Below are positions 12,578 through 24,895 of a stretch of 64,000 nt of DNA, piece after piece; the stretch's first letter is position 1; the number at the start of each line of letters is the position of its first letter. Source of the DNA: Tolypeutes matacus (lineage: Eukaryota; Chordata; Mammalia; Cingulata; Chlamyphoridae); assembly GCA_026826555.1 (NCBI GenBank), contig JAKSZT010053837.1, forward strand, positions 388,770-452,769, read 5' to 3'. A model generated the notes under the pieces. The model was not told the origin of the DNA and did no database searches. It saw only the letters and a program-made list of their open reading frames with translations. The position numbers and the translations under genes were made by a program.

Positions 12578-13240
12578 CTGGGTAAGAAAAGAGATGTTTA
12601 AAGACATAAATCTAGGGCAAGAACAAACAATATCTATGCTCTTCATAGACTGTCCTGTATGACTCACATTGAGGTAAGAGTGGAAAAAGTAGCTGCGTCA
12701 CAACTGTGTCACTTAAGGTTTGAATTAGAAATTCTCACTCTTAGAATATTTTTAAGTCAGTTTATCTCACCCCACACCTCCACAACATAGGTGACTTTAT
12801 ACTCCTATTAAAAGGACAAAGTTGAACTCTGTCATTTAGATTGTTCATTTTCAACGTCCTTGGAGACATTGTACTATAAAGGTTTTGGTGAGAAAGAGGG
12901 CTTGACCACCCATGAGGTTAACTTGTTTCAAACTCAATCACCAACTCTGTGAACCTAGGCCATGTTAACACTATCTTAGATATCTAGCCCTACATTTAGA
13001 GGTGGTAGATAAATCTCGGCATGACATATTTATTTTCTAGTCCTCCATTTCTATTATGTTGCCAAATATTCCAAAATGCAAAGCACCATATCAACAGGTG
13101 TTTAATGACATTTCTCACCAATGCTGAGGGATTAACTACATTTTCAACCTTAAAATAGCTGGCACAAAGTCTATCATTCTCTAACTTATCTCCTTGATTT
13201 TCCTGCCCTAGGTCTTAAACTTCTTGCATTCAATTTTATT

Positions 13241-13456
13241 GTATTTTTTTTTTTTAGGTACCTGGGCTGGGAATTAAACCCTGGACCTTGTATGTGGGAA
13301 GCCGTCACTCAACCACTGAGTCACATTGACTCCCATGAGTTGTTTTTTTCATTTGTTTGTTTGCTTTTTGTTTGTTTTTATGAGGCACCGAAGATTGAAC
13401 CTGGGACTTCCCATGTGGGAAGCAGGCGCTCAACTGCTTGAGTACATCTGCTACCT
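13241..13456 (-). repeat. Dimeric tRNA-derived SINE
   Basis: Two antisense SINE cores (TTAAACCCTGGACCTTGTA and TTGAACCTGGGACTTCCCA) joined by a T-rich linker. Flanked by AATTTTATT duplications (13232-13240, 13457-13465). Unit B has the empty site near 44132. Confidence 0.85.
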
Positions 13457-13591
13457 AATTTTATTCCTTTTTAAGGAAATTATTTACTCATCAGATATTC
13501 CCTGATAAAAATAAATGTTTCTTGGAAAGAAAAAACATTGAACTCTTCAGAGATTGATAGAAATAACAGCTCATTGTGATATAAGCCAGAA

Positions 13592-16500
13592 CTTCTGGGG
13601 AAGATGGCAGAATAGGGAGCTCGAGGACTCAGTTCTTCTACCTAAACACTGATTAAACATACAGGAATTGACTGAAACAACTATTTTAAAACCTCAGAGG
13701 CCAGAAGAACACTGTACAGCATCCAGGCAGGAGCAAGAGGAAGAGGCAGATAAATTATGGTAAAGAACTGTAGATTGCTTTCTCCATGTGATAGATACTG
13801 GTGACCATCCCCCATTCCCACAGCAGGCAGCCATGGGATCCAGTCCCTCAATAAAAGCTTGTGACAGAAAGGGACATAATAAACCTCTTCCCAAAGAATA
13901 AGGGTGTGTATGCCCAATTTCTAATAATAGCTTTTGATTAGCAAATTTGGATCCCTGGGTCCTGGCTCTGAGGACAGCTATTATTTCAACCTGCCCTGGA
14001 CAAAGGCTGCAGCAACCATTGCTTTAACTCTCCCTGGATAGGGGCAGAGGCAGTGGAAATTAGGGATGCAGGACTTCCTAGGGGAAATGGGGGAAAATTA
14101 GCTGAAGAGCTGCATTTGCTGTGCAGGCCAGGAAAGCTCAGCTTTGGGGAGCCATTGGAGAAGTTTTGGGCACCTCTCCTGATTCCTTCCACAGGGCATT
14201 TTAGAACTGGTCTGCAGTCCCTTCATGGGTCCCTGGCCCTGTAATGTCTGGGAAAGACCAAAATGGGAAAATCCTTCCTGAGGAATTCCTCCTTCCAGAA
14301 ATTTCCCTCCAGGCAAAAGCAACATGAGACAATGAAGGGATTATTTTAAAAATCTATTCAGGCAAACCATCTGGGACAAAGGCTTGCCAGGTTCAGATAC
14401 TTGGGAAAAGGAGGTTTGACCCCTGGGAAACAGAGGGAACAACCAAACTCCTGTTAAAAGGGGAACAACAAGTAACTAACAAGCAAAAGCCCAGGACAAA
14501 ACTGAGGCCCAGCAAGACAGGGAAAACCCTGTACAGCACATTCCCCTTGGCAGACCTCCTGATAGGAGGGCTTTCTTGGAAGCTCAAGAAAATCTCTGTC
14601 CTATCACCAGCTGGTTCAAAACCAAGAAACAACCAATCCAGGGAGTAAATCCCAGAGTAAACCATTTAAAATCTTAAAATATACCTTGTGCTACAAAAGA
14701 GTACAAGAAAAACAAATAAACAGGAAATGATGGCACATCCAAAGGAAGAGGGTAAAAATACAGAAATCACTGACAAAGAAGATGAGAAGGTGGACATAAC
14801 AAATACAAAAAACAGTAACAAAGAAGACAAGACTGTTTTTTACAACTGATTTTTAGAATGCTCAAGGAGATGAAGGAAAGCACAGAGATTAAATTACAAG
14901 ATATCAGGTAAACAATGAATGAGCAATTTTAAAAAGGAACCAAACAGAAATACTGGAGTTGAAGGGCACAATAACCGAAATGAAGAATGCCCAGGAAAGT
15001 TTCAAGAGCAGATGGAACTGACAGAAGAAAGAATCAGTAAACTTGAAGGTAAGAGACTTAAAGTGAGTCAGGCTGAGGAGCAGGAAGTAAAAAGAAATAT
15101 TAAAATAAGACACCATCAAGCACACTAATATACATATTATGGGAGTCCAGGAGAAAAAAGAGAGAAAGGAGCAAAAGGAAGAGTCAAAGAAATAATAACA
15201 GAGAACTCCCTAAATTAAACAAAAGACATGAAGATGCACATCCAAGAAACCCAGAGAACACCAGACAGGATAAGCATGAAGAAAAATACACCCCAATACA
15301 AACTGACCTCATTATTGAAAACGAAGAACCAGGAGAGAGTTCTGAAAGCTGCAAGAGAAAAGTTATGTGTTACATACAAGGGAGTCTCAATAAGATTGAA
15401 TGCTGATTTCTCATCAGAAACCATGGAAGCAAAAAGGAAGTGGGTTGAAATCCTTAAGGTACTGAAAGAAAACAAATGCCAGCCAAGAATTTTATATCTG
15501 GTGAGATTCTTTTTCAAAAATGAGGGAAATTAAGACAGTATCCTATAAACAAAAGCTGAGGGAGTACATCGCCACTAGACCTGCCCTACAAGTATGCTAA
15601 AGGGAGTTTTTCAGACTGAAACAAAAGGACACTAGACAGTGGTTCAAAGTAGCATAAAGAAATAAAGATCTTGTGCGAATATTCTCGCTGTCCTGATTTT
15701 GTGATAATCAGGGTAGGCTAAACTTTCGCTATATTAGAAACCTTGCATGTGTCCCCAGACCTAGTTTTTCTCCCTAGGTCTGGTTTTTAGAATGCTGGTG
15801 ATAAACTAAGCCTGATTTATTATATGACCATCCTGTATGGGAAATGACTGCAACTCTAGGTATCTTTGGTTAACCTTAAGAGATATAGCAGGGGGACGGA
15901 TGTGGCTGAAATGGTGGGGTGTCTGACTCCCATATGGAGGGACCTGGGTTTGATCCCTGGGACTTCCCAGTAAAAAGAAAAAAAAGAAAAATAAGAAAAA
16001 TATAGAAGGTGCATGGGCTACCAGGCCCCATGCGTGGGTACGCTGTCAGGCCCTGCAAATGGGTGAGCCCCCCAGACCCCGTGCACAGGTGTGCCATCAG
16101 GCCCTGCGAGTGGGGTAAGCTGTCAGGCCCCGTGAGCCATGCAGCAAGATGATGACGTAACAGGAGAGTGACACAAAGGAGAGCCAAGATAAGATGCGCT
16201 GACAAAACAGGAACTAAGGTGGTGCAGGCAGTAAGACACCTCTCTTCCACATCAGAGTTTCCGAGGATTGAATCCCAGTGAAGACAGGAGAAGAAGGATA
16301 AGAAGAGAGGGCAGGAAATGGACACAGAGAGTTGCCCAGCGAATGGACACAGAAACAGCAAAAACAGGGGTGGGGGATGAAAATGGATAAAAGTAAATAA
16401 ATAAATAAATAAATAAATCCTTAAAAAAAAGAAATAAAGATCTGTGGTAAAGGTACTCATTTGTGTAATTATAAATGCCAGTATTATTGTATTGTATTGT

Positions 16501-17050
16501 TTGGTATGTAACTCCACTTCTTACTTCCTACAGGTGCTAAAATCCAAATGTTTAAAAGGTAACGATAAATCTCTTTTTTGGACATAAAATATACAAAGAT
16601 ATAAATGGGAACAAGTACAAAAGATGGTGGTGGGACAAAGGGGTATAGGAAAAGTACATGTGCATGCTATTGAAGTTGTGTTGGTATCAAACCAAATATA
16701 ACTGTTATATATTTAAGATATTAAATTTTAACCCTAGGGTAACCACAAGGTAAACATATGAAAAATACATCCAGATAGAAATGAGAAAGCACTCAATATG
16801 GTAGAACACAAGAAAACAAATAAATATAAAGTAGGCTTTAATGGAAGTTAGGAATAAAAAAGCTTTAAGACTTACAATGTTTAAATAGCAAAATGGCAGA
16901 AAAAAGTCCTGTATTATCAGTAGTGACTTTAAATGTAATTGGATTAAACTCTCCAGTCAAAAGATAGAGATTCACAAATGGATTTTAAAAAAGCATGACC
17001 TAACAATATGCTGTCTGCAAGAGACTCATCTCAAAGCCAAAATACAAGTA
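13592..17050 (+). mobile_element. LINE-1, 5' UTR, ORF1 and start of ORF2
   Basis: Begins GAACTTCTGGGGAAGATGGC, typical of an L1 5' end. ORF1 remnants are at 14919-15128 (coiled-coil-like, NRNTGVEGHNNRNEE) and 15228-15533 (RVLKAAREKLCVTYKG and CQPRILYLVRFFF, the ORF1 C-terminal domain). An ORF2 start-like stretch lies near 16900-17040 (SVVTLNVIGLNSPVK). It is interrupted by a composite retroposon at 15672-16427. Confidence 0.8.
15672..16427 (+). mobile_element. Composite retroposon 1 (210-bp unit plus long SINE)
   Basis: 756 bp flanked by AAAGAAATAAAGATCT duplications (15656-15671, 16428-16443). The first 210 bp (GCTGTCCTGATTTTGTGATA to AAGAGATATAGC) is not tRNA-like. A long DAS SINE follows, with GGGTTTGATCCC and an (AAAT)n tail. 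A sister copy is at 30540-31400. Confidence 0.75.
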
Positions 17051-17059
17051 GGTTGAGAG

Positions 17060-17725
17060 TGATAAGGTTGAAGTAGGTTGATGGTTGTGTCTGGCTTGTT
17101 TCACTAAAAATAATGTCCTCCAGATTCATTCATCTTGTCATATGCTTTACAACTTCATTTCTTCTTACAGCTACATAATATTCCATCATGTGACTACACC
17201 ACAGTTTATTGATTCATCAGTCAATGGACACCTGGGTTCTTTCCATCTTTTGGCAATTGTGAATAACACCACTATGAATATTGGTGTGCAGATATCTGTT
17301 CACATCACTGCTCTTGGTTCTTCTGGGTATATACCCAGTAGAGGTATTGCCAGATCATGTGGCAAATCTATATTCAACTTCTTTAGGAACTGCTAAACAG
17401 TTCTCCACAGTAGCTGTACCATTCTACATTCCCACCAACAGTGAGTAAGCATTCCTTTCTCTATATATCCTCTCCAACACTTTTAGTTCTCTGTTCTTTT
17501 TAACAGTGGTCATTCTAATAGTGTGAAATGATATCTCATTGTAGCTTTGATTTGCATTTCCCTAATAGCTAGTGATATTGAACATTTTTTTCATGTATTA
17601 TTTTGCCATTTGTATTCTTCTTTGGACAAATGCCTATTCAAGTCTTTTGCCCATTTTTTAATTGGGTCATTTGTCTACAATAGCCTTTTTGTGGAAAGTG
17701 AAAAGCTAACCCTCAATTTCATATT
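17060..17725 (-). repeat. LINE-1 ORF2 C-terminal part, inverted
   Basis: Minus-strand ORF2 end, paralogous to 35980-36570. Reads like the antisense of an L1 3' coding region; joined head-on to the plus-strand L1 to its left. Confidence 0.72.
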
Positions 17726-17729
17726 GTAA

Positions 17730-19210
17730 CTGGCCCTGAATACTTAAAACAATCTTGAAAAAAGAAAAACAAATTTGGAGAAGTCACACTTACTACAAAG
17801 CTACAGTAATCAAACCAGCATAGTACTAACATAACTACGTTCCATTGAACAATGGAATAGAATTGAGAATCCAGAAACAAATCCATGCTTCTATGGCCAA
17901 TTGATTTTTGAGAAGGTTAATACTCTCTTCAACAAATGGTGCTGGAACAAGTAGATATCCACATGCAAAAGAATGAAATTGGATCCCTAGCTCACACCAT
18001 ATACAAAAATTAACTCAAGATGGATCAACAACCTAAATATAAGAACCAAAACAATGAAACTCTTAGAATAATGCATAGAGATAAATCTTTACAACTTAAT
18101 ATTTGGCAATGAATTCCTAGATATGACACCAAAAATAGAATGACAAAAGAAAAAATCGATAAGTTGTACTTCATCTAAGTTAAAAAAAAAAACTTTTGTG
18201 CGTCAAAGGCCACCATCGAGAAAGAGAAAAGACTAAAATTTGGAAAAATATTTGCAAATCATATGTCTGATAAGGGTGTAGTATATGGAATACATAAAGT
18301 ATTTTTATAACTCTACAACAAGAAGACAAATTACCCAACTTAAAAACAGGTAAAGGGCTTGAACAGGCATTTTTCCAAATACAGATGTGCAAATGGCCAC
18401 CAAAAACATGAAAAAATACCCAACACTATCAGTCATTAGGGAAATGAAAATCAAAATTACAATTAAGTATCACTTCGCACCCACAAAGATGGCTATAATT
18501 AAAAAAAAAAAAAAAGGAAAGTAGCAAGTGTTCTTGAGGATATGGAGAATTAAAACCCTATTTCATTGCTGGTAAGAATGCAAAATGGTTACCTGTTCTG
18601 GAAAATAATTTGGCAATTTTCAAAAAGTTGAATACACAATTACTATATGGCCCCATAATTCCACTCCTAAATGTACAATCTAAAAGATTGAAATAAGGTA
18701 CTCAAACATGTACATTTACACTACCAGGAAGTTCAAGGCAGCACTATTCACATTAGCCAAAAGATGGAAACAATCCAAATGTCCATCAAAGGATGAATGG
18801 GTAAACAAATTGTAGTATACAGTATATAAACTTTGCATGGACTATTATTCAGGCATAAAAAGTAATGAAGTACTAACGTGATACAATGTGGAAGAACCTC
18901 CGAAATATTGTACTGAGTAAATAGACAAAAAGTCATATATTGTATGATTCAATTTATATGAAATGCCCAAAAAAGGTAAATTAATAGAGACAGAACATGG
19001 ATTGGTGGTTGTCAGGGACTGGGGGTGGGAGAAATGGGGAGAAAGTGCTTAATGAGTAAGAGGTTTTATTTTATAGGGATGGAAAGGTTTTGGAACTAGA
19101 TAGACGTAGTAGTTACACAACATTGTGGATTAAATGACAATGAATTGTACACCTTAAAATAGTTTATTTTATGTTACGTGGATTTCACCTCAATAAGTTA
19201 TTTATTTTAA
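17730..19210 (+). repeat. Older LINE-1 ORF2 3' part and 3' end
   Basis: Contains ATACAAAAATTAACTCAAGA, ACCTAAATATAAGAACC, CACTATTCACATTAGCC and the 3' end near 19140-19200. No intact frame. Confidence 0.72.
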
Positions 19211-19854
19211 AAAACTGTTTGCTCCATTAATGAAAACTCTTAAATATAAGCATAAAGGAAAGATGAAAGTAAAAAGATAAAAACCTATACCATGCAACAT
19301 AAAGTAGAAAACTGCTACAGATAAAGTACTGACACATTATAATGAAAGAAGCATTATTATAAATGGAGAGACATGTTTCATAATGTTAGCTTATTCAAAC
19401 CATTAGGAACAAGTTTTTTTAATTTGTATGTACCTAATAATGAAGCTTCAACACAGAATTGAAAGGAAAAGTTAAATGAAAATTCAAAATGGATATTTAA
19501 ACACTTTTCTCTCACTCCTTATCAAGTAAGTAAGGCTATAGAAGAATTTAAACAAGATATTTAACCAACATACACACACACACACAACATACAAGTACAA
19601 AATATATATATTTTTCAAGTTCACCTGGAACTTTCCCCAAAATGCAATATATACTCATACTTCCAAGAATATAAATATAAAATACATAGAATTGTGCTGT
19701 CAATCATGGCCACTGGTCAAATCTGGCAGATGGACACTTGAAATGTGACATTCAAACTTATATTTAAAGTAATGAAAAGTAAATAGAGTTTAAAAACCAG
19801 TCCTCATTCACACTAGACATATTTAAACACAGATATAGACTATTTCCAGCATAT
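19211..19854. other. Repeat-like AT-rich filler
   Basis: Between the LINE-1 and unit A'. Contains a short (CA)n at 19575-19590. No gene seen. Confidence 0.4.
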
Positions 19855-20046
19855 TTGTAATTGCACTGGTTATTTTGAGCAAGAAGTATACCATTCTTAA
19901 CAAAATTTATACTGGCCTTTCATGTCACTAATTTCAGTATCTTTCCACATGTCTATACTGCAAACAAACTTATTAATATTATTCTTCTAAATTTTTCTTT
20001 TTTATAGCTTTTCTTTCTCTATTCAGCATCATTCAGTAAAACTTAC

Positions 20047-20144
20047 TTTCTGCTGTTAATTAAGACCTTTTTCCATAGCCATGGAGGAGTACTGTTTTTA
20101 CAGGGTCCAACCCATAATTCTAAAGATGTGGAACTCAGAAAATT
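20047..20144 (-). pseudogene. Orphan KLRC exon 5 in partial unit A'
   Basis: 98 bp between a TTCTCATAG acceptor and GTAAGT donor, open. It encodes NFLSSTSLELWVGPCKNSTP and PWLWKKVLINSR. Flanks match the exon 5 surroundings of copy 2, but homology stops on both sides before exons 4 and 6, so the rest of this gene copy is missing. Confidence 0.8.
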
Positions 20145-20930
20145 CTATGAGAAAACAAAGAAATTCCATTTAAATAGTCATTTATACGGAATTAATATTT
20201 TTAATGCAGATAGTGTTTTCTTTCATATGTTTATTAATTTTCAAAACATGATGGGAATGCTGGATTCTAATCTAACAATAAAAACATTTAAAATTTTCAA
20301 AATGTTTATACTTTTGACTAAAAATTAACTCATAAATTTTTATAACTTATAATTTTATTTCTTTTATTATGTTAATGTTAACAGTATAAATTTAGATTTA
20401 TATCATTTAGTAGTTAACCAGGTTTACAATATTAACATAACAATGATTTTTTAAAGGTTTCCAGAGACTGTGACATTTTTCCCTCTAAATGAACGATTTT
20501 TCTGTGTTACTTAGAGTTAGGGTTTTGTGAAAGAAATTAAGGCGTTATCAATGAACAGATAAATGACATGAAGACCAAAATTTGTTTTCTGGGCCCCACA
20601 CAGTTCTTTATCTAGATTAGTCCCACTTTAATCTGTTTCAAAATTAGTGGAATACCAAGGGTCCAGACTAGGTGACATGGACAAAGTTTTCCCTGTTACT
20701 CTCTGCTAAGTACAAGTATAAATCCTGGAAATAAAGAAAGACATAAGCAAAAGACAACCCTGGAAGGCTTAAGGGACCCTAAGACTAGATTAAAAACAAA
20801 CTGGCAGGGTTCCTTATGACCTCCACCCAACAGAGGAAAGAAATATAGGCCTGGAATTTCCCAACCCCCAAACCAGCAACAGAAGATAGCTCAGTTAAAT
20901 GCAATCCTTCTCTGGATTATAAAAGAGTCC

Positions 20931-21150
20931 TAGGGGAACAGATGTAGCTCAAGAGATTGAGTGCCTGCTTCCCATGTACGAGGTCCCGGGTTTGATTCAC
21001 AGTACCTACCCCCCCAAAAAAAAATACAAAACAAACAAACAAGCAAAAACTCTCATCAGGGAGCAGATGTAGCTCAGTGGTTGAGCACCTGCTTCCCATG
21101 TATGAGGTCCTGGGTTCAAATGCCAGCCATATCTCCTTAAAAAAAAAAAA
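20931..21150 (+). repeat. Dimeric tRNA-derived SINE
   Basis: Two sense cores (GTAGCTCAAGAGATTGAG and GTAGCTCAGTGGTTGAG) joined by an AAACAAAC-rich linker. Target duplication AAAAGAGTCC / AAAAGAGTAC. The empty site is at 35320-35340 in unit B. Confidence 0.85.
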
Positions 21151-22384
21151 AAAAGAGTACCGCAACAATGCCAGGTGAACCTAGCACTACTAGAGACAGG
21201 CATCCACCAAGAGATCTGTTAACAGTTAGTAGCCAAAGAAAGAGCTGTGCTTCTCCCAGCAAAGAGGATCCCATAGGAGGAATGATGCACCCAGGAAATC
21301 TCTTTGACCCAAAATCAGCAGACGCACCTCCCCCCCACAGACACCAGGCTCCAGTGGCACTAGCAAGGAGGACCCGGCAGGTGAGTTTACAATTATCTCA
21401 CAATCAAACATTTACATTTTTTAGAAGTTAATATAGCATTCATTTGAAATTGTCATGAGATACTCTTGAGACTGCAACTCCGCAAAAAAGTGACAATCTG
21501 AGTCCCAGACTATATTACAATAGGTGGTGCACATAAGGTTACTAAAATTGTTGGAAGATTATTTTTAATTATGCCACTTTTAAAGCTGTAATATTTAGGA
21601 TTCTTCTCTCAGTACACTCAGTAGGACATACAAACAGAAAAGCATTAAGTAATTATAATATTTGAACAACAGCTTAAACCATCTTGACCTAATTTACATT
21701 TTTTTTTTGTATTTTTTTTTCTTTATTTTTTTTTTATTATGGGTAAAAATCAAAATTCTCACAATACATACAAACATTTATAGAACCCTCCTCACAACAG
21801 CAGAGAATACACACTCTCCAAATGCACACAGTTCATCCATACTTTGGGCCATAAAACAAACTTCAACAAATGTTAAAAAATTGAACCATAGAGTACATTC
21901 TTTGACTACAATGGAACATAATTAGAAATCAATAAAAAGAAATTATGGAGACTCTAAACAACCCAAGGGGTCAAAGAGAAAGTCACAATGAAATTAGAAA
22001 AAAGGTTGAATATAATGATGAAAACTTGTGGCATGTATCTTAAGCAGTCAGTACTGAGAGTTAAATTATAGCATTAAATGAATATTTAATAAAATTGAAA
22101 ATGTCTTCAATTAATCATCTTAGTTTCCACTTAAAAATATAGAAAGAGAAAATAAATTTAAACTCAAACCAAGAAAGAGGAAATATGTGAATATATGAGC
22201 ATAAATCAATGAAACTGGGAAACAAGGAAATGAAACTTTTTTTTTTTTCTTTGAAGGATCAATTAAGTTAATAGACCTCTAGCCAGGCAGATCAAACAAG
22301 AAGAGAAGACACAAATTCCACACACAGATGAAAGAGGAGAAATATCTACAAACCTAACTGTTATAAAAATATTAATACAAGTAT

Positions 22385-22835
22385 TCAGTCACGGTTCTCT
22401 TGGGAAACAGAATCAACAGGAGATATCTGTCAATAATATGAGATTTTATAAGAGTCTCTCACGCATCCGTGGGGATGCACACGTCCAGGTTCCGCAGGCA
22501 GGCTGCAAACCAGGGGCTCCGATGAAAGTCCAGGGAAGGTCCTTGATGAGTTTCTGGGAGAAGCTGACTGTCCAAAGACGAGCTGGGAAATTCTCTCTGA
22601 ATGTTGAAATCACTTCCCCTTTCAAGGCAAGCAACTGATTGGATAAAAGCATCATTCATTGCTAATGCAATCTCCCTGACTGATGCAGATGTAATCAGCC
22701 ATTCACTCAGTAAACTCACTGGTGATTGAAGTCTATAAATGCTCTTGTATTACAATTAGCTCAGTGCTTGCTTGACCAAACACCTGGACACAATTACCTG
22801 GCCGAGTTGACACATTAGCCTAACCATCACAGTAC
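22385..22835. repeat. Interspersed repeat, about 450 bp, family not assigned
   Basis: From CAGTCACGGTTCTCTTGGG to AGTTGACACATTAGCCTAAC. It is absent at the matching place in unit B (37655). Looks like a mammalian LTR or DNA-element remnant; I do not name it. Confidence 0.5.
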
Positions 22836-23349
22836 TTTATGAACAATTGTATGTTAATGAACAGGAAATATGGGTGATGAAAACCATTTTCTGGAAAGAT
22901 GCCAAAGATCACTCAAAAATTGATAAACAGAAAATATGACTAGCAAAACCAAGTGTTAACAAAGATGTGAAGCAAGTGAACTTGTAAATGATTTTAGAAG
23001 AGAAAAATGTAAACACGTGGAAAACAATATGCCAAGTTTTCTTTTAAAAATTTCTTCTAAAAATATGCTTCATCTATAAGCCAGCAATTCCAATACAATT
23101 CCACAAAAATTGAAAACATATGTCCCCATAATTTCTTGTACAAAATTAATCATGGTAGTAGTCTCCATAAAAGTAAAATTCTGGAAGCAATTAAAATGTT
23201 TATCAACAGGTGACTAGATAAACATATTATGGAATGTGTATTCACTGTATTAGTATACAGGAAAATATTGCTGGTATGTGCCTATATCTGAAAAAAATAT
23301 ATATTTACTATGTGAATGAATAATTCCAGTTACAAAAACAACTTAAGGG

Positions 23350-24895
23350 TTGCAACTGTGGCATGGAAGGATCACTGGTACGGGGTGTCAGTGGTGGGGG
23401 AATGTGTGGGGAGGGGTGCACTTGGGCATACCTCTACAAAATAGGAATGTGTTCATGTGGTCATGGGGTGTTGTCTCAATAACTGACAGAATATTGAATT
23501 CCCATCCTGGAGAGTCCTGATACCTTCTCTATTAGAATGGCAAGAATCTTTAGGGTACATGGGCAGTGCCTAGTGAAGGAGGATAGACCAATACGTTAGG
23601 CCCTTTGATACTGATGCTCATACTTATGAACCTCATTCTTTTGAAATTGAAATTTAAGCTAGTTTTATATATTGCCTAAGAGTTACTTCCTGAAAGCCTC
23701 CTTGTTGCTCAAATGTTGCATCTCTCTAAGCCAAACTCAGCATACGTGTTCACTACCATCCCCGCTCCCTGGTATCTAGGGATTACTACCAAGTGCCAAC
23801 TAGAAATGCATTTGGAAAAAGTCCATAACCCCTTTTGGGAAATTTTAAATACAAATGAATTTTTATGGCTAAGAGATTTCAAAGTGAGTTGGGAGGTCAT
23901 TCTAGAAGTTACCCTTATGCACGTCTCAGGAAGATCTCCCTGACTGCCACAGTAAACAGTGCCTCAAGCAGGAAGCTCCTGTGGACTCTAGAGAAATCTA
24001 GACACTATAGGCAGGGAAGACAATCCCAGGAATTCAGGACCCTGTCAGTGGGCTTTATATTGGAATATATGATAACCTATCCCCAAAATGTATCAGAGTT
24101 GGACTCATTTATAATTTTCCTACACATGGTTCATCTGCCCCTTTTATTTGAAACTATAATTAGCATGACACCGATTAAATATATGTCCCAGAGACTTAAA
24201 TCATCTGGCTGTTAATATGCCAGTTTAGCCTTGAATCTCAGCAGAGTTGCAGCTAACACCTGCTCTCCAGTTCATCAGATTTGCCCAGGACAACTAACAA
24301 AAGGATGACAAAAAAAAAAAAAAAAACAGGGAGTATATACAGCTGCAAGCAAGAAAGTTACATCCTTCTGCCCCATGGGATCTAAGCCCCTTCTCAATTG
24401 GAAGCAGAGTGGACATCACCACATCAAAATCTTCAAGATAGAAGAATGAACAAACAGAAAGGGGAATGCAACTATGGACTAGAGTAGACTTATTATTATT
24501 CTAGTAATGGAAGAACGTGTAACGTTGATATAAAGGCAGTTGTCACCAGATGTTCTGAGTAGAGGGAGAGGGAAAAATAGGTGTAATATGGGACATTTTT
24601 GGAACATTGGAATTGTTTTGCATGACATTGCAATGATGGATACAGGCCATTATACATTTTGTCAAAACCTATAAAACGGAACAATGCAAAGTGTAAACCA
24701 TAATTAAACTATAGACCATGGTTAGAAGCAATGCTTCAGTATGTGTTCATCAATTGTAACAAATGGACCACATTAATGAAAGATGTCATTAATGGGGAAA
24801 AGTGTAAAAGGGGTAGGGATGGGGAATGTGTGAATCCCCTATATTTTCAATGTAACATTTATGTAATTTAAGCTTCTTTAATTAAAAAAAGGTAA
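23350..24895 (+). repeat. LINE-1 3' UTR
   Basis: About 1.5 kb ending in TTAAGCTTCTTTAATTAAAA. The same sequence is inverted at 48900-50455. It contains the GATACAGGCCATTATACATT segment also seen at 1660. Confidence 0.65.

Larger units (their letters stand above)
1..13515. repeat. Segmental duplication unit A
   Basis: Block carrying KLRC copy 1. It aligns with unit B from about 180 (matching 33690) to about 13515 (matching 44185), and with unit C from 180 (matching 57230). A direct read of the 1-439 flank shows a SINE and then sequence shared with 33690-33997 and 57230-57530; no gene is seen there. Confidence 0.8.
19855..23340. repeat. Partial duplication unit A' (intron 4 and exon 5 only)
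   Basis: It aligns with unit B 34250-38150, including the orphan exon 5, the AACCCAACAGA stretch, the paralog of 35340-35600 and the 37130-37970 segment. A SINE dimer (20931-21150) and a 450-bp repeat (22385-22835) are inserted relative to B. The left edge is near 19855. Confidence 0.78.

Noticed and set aside
12405..12662. Plus-strand frames at 12405-12662 and 43185-43475 that resemble each other
   Set aside because: The similarity follows from DNA duplication; gaps between the copies are not multiples of three in step, so protein coding is not supported.
15876..16517. Long minus-strand open frame (213 codons)
   Set aside because: It is the antisense of the composite retroposon's SINE and tail; no family match and full of simple-repeat residues.
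22446..22719. Overlapping frames on both strands
   Set aside because: They fall in an unassigned interspersed repeat and have no recognisable protein features.
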